A stretch of DNA of 6,618 nucleotides from Candidatus Bipolaricaulota bacterium (GTDB lineage: Bacteria; Bipolaricaulota; Bipolaricaulia; RBG-16-55-9), in the NCBI GenBank assembly GCA_015487455.1, contig WFPR01000258.1, positions 1-6,618 on the forward strand, given 5' to 3'. Position 1 is the stretch's first letter. Every line of letters starts with the position of its first letter. Made by a program: the position numbers and the translations under genes. The notes below the pieces were generated by a model. That model did not search any database and was not told where the DNA came from. It saw only the letters and a list, made by a program, of their open reading frames with translations. Positions 1 through 5,659 of the stretch are shown here, one piece after another.

Positions 1-45
1 CACCAGGAGAGCGTGAACGACCCGCTTCAGGATATATCGTGTCAC
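1..45 (-). CDS. ABC transporter permease, DppB/OppB type (5' end only)
   Basis: The first 15 codons run off the left edge. The translation is MTRYILKRVVHALLV, which matches the usual start of DppB/OppB/NikB inner-membrane permeases: a short basic cytoplasmic head leading into the first transmembrane helix. The GTG start at 45 is supported by an SD sequence GGAGGAG at 60-54, eight bases upstream. The gene follows the family 5 solute-binding protein on the same strand, the usual order for peptide/nickel-type (PepT) importers, so it most likely forms the channel for that binding protein. Only the N-terminus is visible, so the subfamily and substrate cannot be told. An unrelated membrane protein is possible but unlikely given the neighbour. 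Confidence 0.8.
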   Translation of the reverse strand, partial: MTRYILKRVVHALLV

Positions 46-53
46 AGCCGATT

Positions 54-60
54 CTCCTCC
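54..60 (-). promoter_or_regulatory. Shine-Dalgarno site of the permease gene
   Basis: On the minus strand GGAGGAG sits in a purine-rich run and lies eight bases before the GTG at 45. It decides the start of the truncated permease and shows the gene has its own strong initiation site, rather than depending on coupling to the binding-protein gene 156 bp upstream. Confidence 0.75.
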
Positions 61-115
61 CCCTCTTCCCGGGGACCTCGCTGCCCGTTTTAGCGCATCG
101 GGGGCGACAGGGGCA

Positions 116-180
116 AGCCGGGACGGGAGCCCTCGCTGCCGTTACCCGTCCGTCCTCCGTCTCAGGCTCCCGCCCCGGCT
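116..180 (-). repeat. Long intergenic hairpin between binding protein and permease genes
   Basis: The arms AGCCGGGACGGGAGCC (116-131) and GGCTCCCGCCCCGGCT (165-180) pair over 16 positions with one exception, which is a G-U wobble in the minus-strand transcript. The loop is 33 nt. It starts 21 bases after the stop codon of the binding-protein gene. No T-run follows on the minus strand, so it does not look like an intrinsic terminator. In other binding-protein-dependent importers, intergenic stem-loops after the binding-protein gene protect the upstream mRNA from 3' exonucleases and so raise the binding protein over the permease. That role is inferred here. The rest of 46-201 holds only the permease SD site. 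Confidence 0.7.
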
Positions 181-201
181 GCCCCGCACAGCGCCCTCGG
201 T

Positions 202-1992
202 TTAGGGAGAGAGGGTTACGCGGTCCAGGTCCACCAGGCCGGGAATGCGGCTCTCCGGCGGGTAGTTGACCTCCTTGCGGTAGACGAGGACGTCCACGGG
301 GTGGAAGAGGAAGGCCGCGGCGACCTTGTCGGAGGTGATCTTGTTGGCCCGCTGGACCAGCTCCCGGCGCTTGTTGAGGTCCGTCTCGACGCGCTGGCGG
401 TCGATCAGCTCGTCGACCTCGCGGTCGGAGAAGTAGCCGAAGGGCATCTTCTCCTTGTCGCGGTTCGGCCCGTTGAACTTCGAGGTCGTCTGCATCCAGT
501 CGACGAGGCCGTCGTCGGGGTCGTAGTCGCCGCCGCTGCCGATCCGCAGGAGGTCGAAGTCCATCCGGTCGAACTCGTCGATGAGCACGGGGAAGTCGCG
601 GATCTCGATCTCGACGTTGATGTTGAGGGTCTTCTTCAGGAGGTCGACGAGGATCTCGGCCTCGCGCTTGCCCGCCGGGGTCGTCTTGAGGGTGAGGGTG
701 GGGAAGCCCTCGCCGTTGGGGAAGCCCGCCTCGGCGAGCAGCCGCCGGGCCTCCTCGGCGTCGAAGCGCTGCTCGCTCGTCTCGTTGATCGTGGTGTCGA
801 AGAAGAAGCGCATCGCGGGGTTGATCGTGCCGAAGGCGGGGACCCCGCGCCCGAAGAGCGCCCGCTTGATGAGGGCCTCGCGGTCGACCGCCTTGGCGAT
901 CGCCAGGCGCACCATGAAGCCCCGCTCCTTCTTGAGCTCCTCGACGGGCTTGTTGAAGTCGGGGACGGGGAAGGGCTCGCGCCAGGGGTTGATCCAGAGG
1001 GCTTGGAAGCCCGGCCCCGGCTGGATGTCCACGACGAGATCGGGGTTGGCCAGGAAGCGGTCGACCAGCTCGGGCGCGACGGGGTTGCCCCCGATCAGCT
1101 GGATGTCCCCGGCCTCGATGGCCGCCGCCAAGGGCTCCGGCTCCGGGATCGGGATGATCGTCACCTTGTCGAGCTTGGGGCGCTCGGGATCGTAGTAGTC
1201 CTCGAAGCGCTCGAGCACGACCCCCTGGCCCAGCTGGTGGAAGACGACCCGGAACGGCCCGGTCCCCACGGGGGTGAGGCCGTACTGCTCGGGGCCCATC
1301 TCCTCGAGCGCCCGCTTGTTCACGATGGTGAGCGCCCGGCCGGAGGCGCGCTCCGTCGTCTTGACCAGGAAGGACGCCTGCGGGGCGCTCAGCTTGAACT
1401 TGACCGTGAAGTCGTCGATCTTCTCGACGCTCTCGACCTGCTCGAGCACCCGGTAGTGGATCGACTGCTCGGGGTCCTTCGAGCGGTTGAAGGTGAAGAT
1501 CACGTCGTCGGCGGTGAAGGGGTCCCCGTTGTGGAACTTGACGCCCTCGCGCAGGAAGAAGGTCCACTCCGTCCCGTCGTCGGAGACCGTCCAGTCGACG
1601 GCCAGATCCCCCTCGGCGATGAGGTCGGCGTTGATGTGGGTGAGCCCGCTCAGCACGTTCGAGGCGATCTGGAACTGCAGGACTTGATTGATGCGGGCCG
1701 GGTCGAGGGTGCGGATCTCGGCCGTCCCGGCCCACCCGGCGGTGAGCTCCCCGCCGGGGTGGGCGTCCGCGAGCGCCCGCACGGGCTTGGGCCAGAGGTG
1801 CCACCACGACAGCAGCCCGGCCGCGGCCAACAGCCTCAAGACCGTCCGACGGCTCAGCTTCGGCCCCCGCAGGTCCGCCTTGCGCAGGCCGAACAGCGGG
1901 TCCTTCGGGTCGAAGTCGTACGCCCACTTCAACTCCTGCCGGATGCGCTCCCTCTCCCGCTCCGGAAGCTTGTCGAACTCGAACCCGACCAA
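202..1992 (-). CDS. Family 5 extracellular solute-binding protein with Tat signal (ABC importer)
   Basis: A 596-residue SBP family 5 protein (DppA/OppA/NikA class), which captures peptides, opines, nickel or similar solutes outside the membrane for an ABC importer. The family signature is at about residues 142-172 (WTFFLREGVKFHNGDPFTAD and the following DVIFTF), with GTGPF further on. The N-terminus carries a twin-arginine motif SRRTVLR (47-53), a short hydrophobic stretch (54-65) and a possible AxA cleavage site (ALA, 73-75), suggesting export in folded form. There is no lipobox cysteine, so anchoring is uncertain. The TTG start is chosen for its excellent SD (GGGAGGGAGGT, 8 bases upstream). 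It leaves an unusually long, charged 46-residue region before the Tat motif. The regulator gene lies upstream and the permease downstream. The class is clear; the substrate cannot be inferred. Confidence 0.93.
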   Translation of the reverse strand: MVGFEFDKLPERERERIRQELKWAYDFDPKDPLFGLRKADLRGPKLSRRTVLRLLAAAGLLSWWHLWPKPVRALADAHPGGELTAGWAGTAEIRTLDPARINQVLQFQIASNVLSGLTHINADLIAEGDLAVDWTVSDDGTEWTFFLREGVKFHNGDPFTADDVIFTFNRSKDPEQSIHYRVLEQVESVEKIDDFTVKFKLSAPQASFLVKTTERASGRALTIVNKRALEEMGPEQYGLTPVGTGPFRVVFHQLGQGVVLERFEDYYDPERPKLDKVTIIPIPEPEPLAAAIEAGDIQLIGGNPVAPELVDRFLANPDLVVDIQPGPGFQALWINPWREPFPVPDFNKPVEELKKERGFMVRLAIAKAVDREALIKRALFGRGVPAFGTINPAMRFFFDTTINETSEQRFDAEEARRLLAEAGFPNGEGFPTLTLKTTPAGKREAEILVDLLKKTLNINVEIEIRDFPVLIDEFDRMDFDLLRIGSGGDYDPDDGLVDWMQTTSKFNGPNRDKEKMPFGYFSDREVDELIDRQRVETDLNKRRELVQRANKITSDKVAAAFLFHPVDVLVYRKEVNYPPESRIPGLVDLDRVTLSP

Positions 1993-2136
1993 CGGAACCG
2001 ACCTCCCTCCCCTTTTAGAGTTTGCGCGCCTGCGCGCCGCGCCGGGGCCGCCACCCCCATGGGCTCTTTGCCTTGACTCGACCGTTCGCGCTCTGGCGCT
2101 CCCACCTCCTCCCCTGCGGCCGTTGACGACTAGCTG
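1993..2136 (-). other. Intergenic leader before the binding-protein gene, with SD and GC-rich stem
   Basis: This gap of 144 bp separates the regulator stop from the binding-protein start. At 2001-2010 the minus strand carries GGAGGGAGGT, eight bases before the TTG at 1992; this supports the non-ATG start. At 2024-2037 the palindromic sequence GCGCGCCTGCGCGC could form a tight stem just upstream of that SD. No TTGACA/TATAAT-like pair in the right orientation was seen, and no copy of the operator found before the regulator gene. Read-through from the regulator gene is therefore the simplest source of transcription. An unrecognised promoter for another sigma factor cannot be excluded. Confidence 0.5.
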
Positions 2137-2847
2137 CTACTCGTTTAAATCCCGCTCCAGGACGTCGAAGTGCCGCCGGACGGCGCGGGCGGCGCGGGCC
2201 GCGTCGCGGGCGGCCAAAGCCTCGAAGATCCGCCTGTGGATCTCGTAGGTGCGCTCGAACTTGCGGGCGTCCTCCCGGTAGTACTTCCCGCGCAGCTCGC
2301 GGGGGAGGCGTTGCCGCATGACCTCGAGCAGGGGCTCCAAGGCCCGCAGCAGCAGCGAGTTGTGGGTCGCCTCCGCGATCGCGCGGTGGAAGCGCTGGTT
2401 CGCCTCCATGAACGCGTCGAAGTTTTGGGCCTGGGCAGCCCGGGCCATGTCGCGCAGCTCGCGCTCGATCCGCTTTAAATCCTCAGGGGTGGCCTTCTCG
2501 CACGCCAGGCGGACCACGCTCTCCTCGAGCGCCCGCCGGGCCTCGAACGCCTCCGCCAAGCTCTCGCTCTGCTCCAGGAGCACCAAGGCGGGGTACTGCT
2601 CCTCGAGGCTTTGGGGGACGCGCACGACGTAGGTGCCGTCGCCGGGGCGGCTCTCCAGGATGCCCGCGATCTGGAGGGCGCTGATGGCCTCCCGAACGGA
2701 GGGGCGACTGACGCCCATCTGTTCGGCGATCTCGCGCTCCGGGGGGAGCTTGTCGCCGACCTTGTAACGTCCGCGGCGGATCGCCTCCACGATCTGCTCC
2801 GCCGCGTAGGTGCTCTTCCGCTTTGTCTCGATCCGCTTGAAGCCCAT
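2137..2847 (-). CDS. GntR-family transcriptional regulator, FadR subfamily (FCD domain)
   Basis: A DNA-binding repressor or activator of 236 residues. The N-terminal winged helix (about 10-75) has the canonical pattern LPPEREIAEQMGVSRPSVRE, then GILESRPGDGTYV; arginines 38, 48 and 52 sit where FadR-type proteins contact DNA. The C-terminal all-helical FCD domain (about 95-230) keeps all four expected metal ligands, D144, H154, H204 and H226, so it probably binds a metal that helps hold a small carboxylate-type effector. The ATG at 2847 is preferred over an in-frame TTG at 2943 because GGAG lies six bases upstream of it and because the promoter and operator fall inside the would-be 32-residue extension. 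The gene ends in TAG. Its position ahead of an ABC importer suggests it controls uptake of its effector. The effector is unknown. Confidence 0.93.
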   Translation of the reverse strand: MGFKRIETKRKSTYAAEQIVEAIRRGRYKVGDKLPPEREIAEQMGVSRPSVREAISALQIAGILESRPGDGTYVVRVPQSLEEQYPALVLLEQSESLAEAFEARRALEESVVRLACEKATPEDLKRIERELRDMARAAQAQNFDAFMEANQRFHRAIAEATHNSLLLRALEPLLEVMRQRLPRELRGKYYREDARKFERTYEIHRRIFEALAARDAARAARAVRRHFDVLERDLNE

Positions 2848-2857
2848 CCCCCTCTCC
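2848..2857 (-). promoter_or_regulatory. Shine-Dalgarno site that decides the regulator start
   Basis: The minus strand reads GGAGAGGGGG directly before the ATG at 2847, placing GGAG six bases from the start. It favours the 236-residue form of the GntR protein over the longer TTG-initiated reading. Confidence 0.65.
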
Positions 2858-2891
2858 GGCTCGGCCCCCTTTCCGGCCGACGACGGCGGGG

Positions 2892-2921
2892 ATTCTAGCA
2901 CGGCTCCGGTCCGCTTGTCAA
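2892..2921 (-). promoter_or_regulatory. Sigma-70-type promoter of the GntR regulator gene
   Basis: On the minus strand a perfect -35 box TTGACA (2921-2916) is followed, after 18 bp, by TAGAAT (2897-2892), five of six matches to the -10 consensus. Transcription would begin near 2885, leaving a leader of roughly 38 nt that contains the SD site of the regulator gene. The -35 box is embedded in a small palindrome, CTTGTCAAG (2914-2922). Confidence 0.8.
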
Positions 2922-2922
2922 G

Positions 2923-2933
2923 TGGTCTGACCT
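2923..2933. promoter_or_regulatory. Putative FadR-type operator
   Basis: TGGTCTGACCT contains the perfect palindrome GGTC-T-GACC and fits the TGGTnnnACC(A/T) pattern known for FadR-subfamily GntR regulators. It lies one base upstream of the -35 box of the regulator's own promoter, where bound protein would touch RNA polymerase. Autoregulation is the natural inference. A second TGACC lies at 2937-2941 (as TTTTGACCC, 2933-2941), which may extend the site. Confidence 0.65.
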
Positions 2934-2938
2934 TTTGA

Positions 2939-2956
2939 CCCAACCGCCGCGTTGGG
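2939..2956 (-). other. Stem-loop downstream of prfB
   Basis: CCCAAC (2939-2944) and GTTGGG (2951-2956) form a 6-bp stem with a 6-nt loop, beginning 20 bases after the prfB stop codon. No T-run follows on the minus strand, so it is at best a weak or non-canonical terminator or a 3'-end protecting structure. It lies between prfB and the promoter of the regulator gene. Confidence 0.35.
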
Positions 2957-2976
2957 GCCCGCGATCGCGATTATGA

Positions 2977-4111
2977 TTATGATGGGCCGTTCGGCCGCCT
3001 CAAATAAGCTTCGATGAACGCGTCGAGCTCGCCCGCGAGCACCGCGTCGACGTCGCCCACCTCGACGCCCGTCCGGTGGTCCTTCACGAGCCGATAGGGG
3101 TGGAGAACGTACGAGCGGATCTGCGAGCCCCACTCGATGCTCCGCTGCTCGCCCTTGAGCTTGCGAAGCTCCTCTTCGCGCTCGCGGCGCCGCCGCTCCG
3201 CCAGCCGGGCCTTCAGAATTTTTAGAGCAATCTCTTTATTTTGGTGCTGGGAGCGCTCCCGCTGGCACGTGACCACGATCCCCGTGGGGAGGTGGGTGAG
3301 GCGCACAGCCGAGTCCGTGGTGTTGACGTACTGGCCGCCGGGGCCGCCCGCCCGGAACGTCTCGACCTTCAGGTCCTCCTCGCGGATCTCGATCTCGGGG
3401 TCCTCGATGACCGGGATGACACTCACGGCCGCGAACGACGTGTGCCGCCGCCCCGAGGCGTCGAAGGGCGAGATCCGCACCAGGCGGTGGACCCCCTGCT
3501 CGGCCTTCAGGTGCCCGTAGGCGTACGGCCCGTGGATCTCGACCGTGGCGCTCTTGATCCCGGCGACCTCGCCGGGGCTCACCTCCAGCACCCGCGCCTT
3601 GTAGCCCTTCCGCTCGGCCCACCCCAGATACATCCGCAGGAGCATCTCGGCCCAGTCCTGGGCGTCCGTGCCGCCCGCCCCCGCCTGGATGCTGAGGTAG
3701 CAGGGCCTGTCGTCGTAGGGGCCGCTCATGAACGCCTCCAGCTCCAGGCGGGCCAGCTCGCGGGCCAGCTCGCGGGCGCCTTGCTCCAGCTCCCGGAGCA
3801 GCGAGGGGTCGGGCTCCCGTTCCGCGTCGAGCAGCTCCGCCAGCACGCCCAGATCTTCGAGCTTGCGCTCGAGGCGCTCGAACCTCTCGAGCTGGGCCCT
3901 TTTGGCCTCAAGCTCCTGGGCGACGGCCACGGCGCGCTCGCGGTCGTCCCAGAGGCCGGGCCGGGCCATCTCGGCCTCCAGCTCCCGGACGCGGGCCCTC
4001 AGCGTCCGGACGTCAAAGGCGATCCCCGACGGCCGCCAGCCGCCGACGCAGCTCCTCGAGGCGCTCCGCGTCCACGCGCGCGTCCGCGTCCATGTTCATC
4101 TCCATGCCCAT
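2977..4111 (-). CDS. prfB: Peptide chain release factor 2 (two frames joined by programmed +1 frameshift)
   Basis: RF2 reads UGA and UAA stop codons in the ribosomal A site and triggers peptide release. The diagnostic motifs are SPF (residues 214-216 of the joined protein, stop-codon recognition, specific to RF2) and GGQ (258-260, catalytic, in RAGGPGGQYVNTTDS). The first frame starts at ATG 4111 with SD GGAGGTG (4128-4122), encodes 32 residues and ends at TGA 4015-4013. Skipping one base at CTT-TGA-C continues into the main frame at 4014, giving 377 residues in all, close to the roughly 365 of E. coli RF2. Residues 9-46 read like the normal RF2 N-terminal helical domain across the junction. 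The ATG at 3969 is internal and not the true start. Two in-frame TAA codons (2979-2977 and 2973-2971) close the gene. It is divergent from rsmI. Confidence 0.96.
4012..4027 (-). promoter_or_regulatory. prfB programmed +1 ribosomal frameshift site
   Basis: The minus strand reads GGGGATCGCCTTTGAC. The core CTT TGA C is the conserved RF2 slippery site: when RF2 is scarce the ribosome pauses at UGA (4015-4013), peptidyl-tRNA slips from CUU to UUU, and GAC is read next. In well-studied genes an AGGGGG-like SD element sits three bases before CTT. Here only GGGG (4027-4024) is present, with five bases between, so the stimulator looks weaker or displaced. The core itself is exact. Confidence 0.93.
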
Positions 4112-4141
4112 TTGCGCGACTCACCTCCGTGATTTTATGAT
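4112..4141 (+). promoter_or_regulatory. Possible rsmI promoter in the divergent gap
   Basis: TATGAT (4136-4141) is a good -10 box on the plus strand. The best -35 partner is TTGCGC (4112-4117), 18 bp upstream and only three of six matches, touching the prfB start codon. Transcription would start near 4148, giving an rsmI leader of about 12 nt without a clear SD. No equally good promoter for prfB was found in the opposite direction; it may lie inside rsmI. Confidence 0.4.
4122..4128 (-). promoter_or_regulatory. Shine-Dalgarno site of prfB
   Basis: GGAGGTG on the minus strand lies ten bases before the ATG at 4111, with further in-frame ATGs at 4105, 4099 and 4093. This fixes initiation of the short first frame and so supports the frameshifted gene model over a start at 3969. 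Confidence 0.8.
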
Positions 4142-4159
4142 CCCGACGGGACCGCCGCA

Positions 4160-4891
4160 ATGAGCCGACAGCCCAACCGCGAACGCGAGCCCGAGCCCCG
4201 AGGCGGGGGCGAGGCGGGGGTGCTGTACGTCGTGGCCACCCCCATCGGGAACTTGAAGGACATCACGCTGCGCGCCCTTGAGGTGCTCAAGGGCGTCGAC
4301 CTGGTCATCGCCGAGGACACGCGGCGCTCCCGAATCCTTTTCGAGCGCTACGGGATCGGGACGCCGTTCGGCCCCAGCCTGTACGAGGGCGTCGAGCGGG
4401 AGCGCGTCGACGCGCTCATTCGCCTGCTCAAGGGGGGCAAGCGCCTGGCGCTCGTCTCCGACGCCGGGACGCCCCTGATTCAGGACCCCGGCTACCGGCT
4501 CGTTCGGAGGGCCATAGAAGAGGGGATTAAAGTCGTGCCGGTGCCCGGCCCCTCGGCGCTGCTGGCCGCGTTGGTGGCCTCGGGCCTCCCGACGGACCGC
4601 TTCGTGTTCGACGGCGTCCCGCCCAAGAAGCCCGGTCGGCGCCGCGCCTACTTCGAGTCGCTCAAGGACGAGGAGCGCACCGTGGTGCTCTACGAGAGCC
4701 CACACCGCATCCTGAAGACGCTGGAGACGCTCTGCGAGGTGATGCCCCAGCGGGAGATCTGCCTGGCCCGCGAGCTGACCAAGCGGCACGAGGAGTTCCT
4801 GCGTGGGACGGCCGAAGAGGTGCTCCGGCAGCTTAAGGCGAGGCCCAGCGTCAAGGGGGAGTTCGTGCTGCTCATCCGGGGGGCTTCCTGA
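4160..4891 (+). CDS. rsmI: 16S rRNA (cytidine-1402-2'-O)-methyltransferase
   Basis: RsmI uses S-adenosylmethionine to 2'-O-methylate C1402 in the ribosomal P site, tuning decoding. It has the tetrapyrrole-methylase (SPOUT-independent) fold and family motifs: VVATPIGNLKDITLRAL (24-40), AEDTRRSRILFERYG (51-65), SDAGTPLIQDPGYRLV (100-115), VPVPGPSALLAAL (126-138), YESPHRI (178-184) and ARELTKRHEEFLRGT (203-217). At 243 residues it is shorter than the roughly 286-residue E. coli protein: it stops right after the methylase domain and lacks the C-terminal helix-turn-helix tail found in many members. The first 20 residues are low-complexity and charged. A GTG at 4220, just before LYVVATPIGN and preceded by purine-rich sequence, is an alternative start. 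It converges on the coiled-coil gene with a 21-bp gap. Confidence 0.95.
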   Translation: MSRQPNREREPEPRGGGEAGVLYVVATPIGNLKDITLRALEVLKGVDLVIAEDTRRSRILFERYGIGTPFGPSLYEGVERERVDALIRLLKGGKRLALVSDAGTPLIQDPGYRLVRRAIEEGIKVVPVPGPSALLAALVASGLPTDRFVFDGVPPKKPGRRRAYFESLKDEERTVVLYESPHRILKTLETLCEVMPQREICLARELTKRHEEFLRGTAEEVLRQLKARPSVKGEFVLLIRGAS

Positions 4892-4912
4892 CGTGGCGTT
4901 GAGCGGAGCGGG

Positions 4913-5659
4913 TTAGCCCTGAGCGGCCAGCCGCCTCTCCAGCTCGAGGACCCTCGCTTTCAGCTCCTCGTAGTCCGCCAGCCGGTCCACGGAGCGCTTC
5001 AGCCCGTCCGTCTCCTCCCGGAGCGCGCCGAGGCGGACGTTGACTTGATCCAGCCTCTCCAGCACGTCCCGGTGCATCTCGTCGATGCGGGCGTTTGTTT
5101 GATCTATGCGCGCGTTCGTCTGGTCGAGGCGCGCCCCTAAGCTCAAGATTTGCTCCGTCAGGTCCCGATGCACTTTGTCGATCCGGGCGGTCACGTGATC
5201 AAGGCGTTGGATCGTATCCCGTTGCAGTTCGTCGATCCGCGCGTGGGTCTGGCCCAGCTTCCCCACTAGATCCCGATGGATCTCGTCAATTCGCGCGTTC
5301 GTTTGGTCAAGCCGGACGTTCGTCTGGTCAATCCGCGCATTCGTTTGATCCAGCTTCCCCAGCAAATCTCGATGAATCTCGTCGATCCGCGCGTTCGTCT
5401 GGTCCAGCTTCCCCAACAGATCCCGATGCACCTCGTCGATGCGGGCGTTCGTCCGGTCAATTCGCGCGTTGGTCTGGTCGAGGCGGGCGTTCAGCTGATC
5501 GAAGCGCTGGGTCATCCCCCGCTGGACGGCGTCGAGCCGGGCCTCCACGCGGTCGAGCCGCTGGGCCATCCCCCCGATCTGCTCCAGCTCCGGGAGCAGC
5601 GCCCGGCGAACCGCCCTAGCGATGCGCTCCGTCAACCCCCACATGCTGGAGTCGATCAC
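4913..5659 (-). CDS. Coiled-coil protein of 7- and 18-residue repeats, function unknown
   Basis: I do not recognise a named family. The 248-residue product has an amphipathic, basic N-terminal segment (about 1-39), then an almost uninterrupted run of repeat modules from 40 to 225, and a final leucine-rich helix (about 228-245). The modules are a heptad (consensus ARIDQTN) and an 18-mer (consensus ARIDEIHRDLLGKLDQTN) in the order 18-7-7-18, 18-7-7-18, 18, 18-7-7-18, 18. No proline or glycine-rich break occurs in 40-204, so a long rod-like coiled coil, probably oligomeric, is expected. No signal peptide or clear membrane segment is seen. The GTG start overlaps the stop of the upstream YkuK-like gene by four bases (GTGA), implying translational coupling; an ATG at 5644 is an alternative. 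It could be a scaffold or partner for the YkuK-like protein. Confidence 0.85.
   Translation of the reverse strand: MIDSSMWGLTERIARAVRRALLPELEQIGGMAQRLDRVEARLDAVQRGMTQRFDQLNARLDQTNARIDRTNARIDEVHRDLLGKLDQTNARIDEIHRDLLGKLDQTNARIDQTNVRLDQTNARIDEIHRDLVGKLGQTHARIDELQRDTIQRLDHVTARIDKVHRDLTEQILSLGARLDQTNARIDQTNARIDEMHRDVLERLDQVNVRLGALREETDGLKRSVDRLADYEELKARVLELERRLAAQG
4985..5542 (-). repeat. Tandem in-frame repeats (54-bp and 21-bp units) inside the coiled-coil gene
   Basis: The modules of the coiled-coil protein are visible at DNA level as 54-bp and 21-bp units. Three 150-bp super-units (54+21+21+54) lie at 5393-5542, 5243-5392 and 5039-5188, with single 54-bp units at 5189-5242 and 4985-5038. The units around 5339-5446 are nearly identical, differing at scattered, often synonymous positions, which suggests fairly recent duplication. 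Outer units are more diverged. Such repeats are prone to unequal recombination, so copy number may vary between strains. Confidence 0.85.

Noticed and set aside
301..2076. A 591-codon plus-strand open frame antisense to the binding-protein gene
   Set aside because: It is a shadow produced by GC-rich third positions: its translation is dominated by L, V, D, E, G and R, with no recognisable domain, while the opposite strand encodes a clear family 5 binding protein.
2079..2097. A second copy of the FadR-type operator upstream of the binding-protein gene, near GACTCGACC
   Set aside because: It does not keep the GGTCnGACC palindrome, so it is not a credible match.
2116..2154. A TTGACG element on the plus strand (2123-2128) as a divergent promoter
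   Set aside because: No matching -10 box at a suitable distance and no plus-strand gene downstream.
2848..2943. A 32-residue N-terminal extension of the GntR regulator from TTG 2943
   Set aside because: The stretch contains the promoter -35/-10 pair and operator, lacks family similarity, and a good SD precedes the ATG at 2847.
2960..2970. GCGATCGC as a HIP1-type cyanobacterial repeat
   Set aside because: A single clear occurrence was noticed in the window; nothing else suggests a cyanobacterium.
4012..4018. The frame change in prfB as a sequencing error or pseudogene
   Set aside because: The junction is exactly the conserved CTT TGA C programmed frameshift site, with a normal RF2 N-terminus and SD upstream.
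3241..4140. A 299-codon plus-strand open frame antisense to prfB
   Set aside because: Compositionally biased translation with no motifs; the opposite strand carries all RF2 signatures.
4121..4789. A minus-strand open frame antisense to rsmI
   Set aside because: RsmI motifs on the plus strand are unambiguous and the antisense translation resembles nothing.
4913..4940. A GC hairpin (GCGGCCAGCCGC) as a terminator between rsmI and the coiled-coil gene
   Set aside because: The stem is about four base pairs and no T-run follows on either strand.
5039..5542. The repeats as a CRISPR array or mobile repeat
   Set aside because: The units are contiguous, multiples of three, in frame and coding, with no unique spacers between them.
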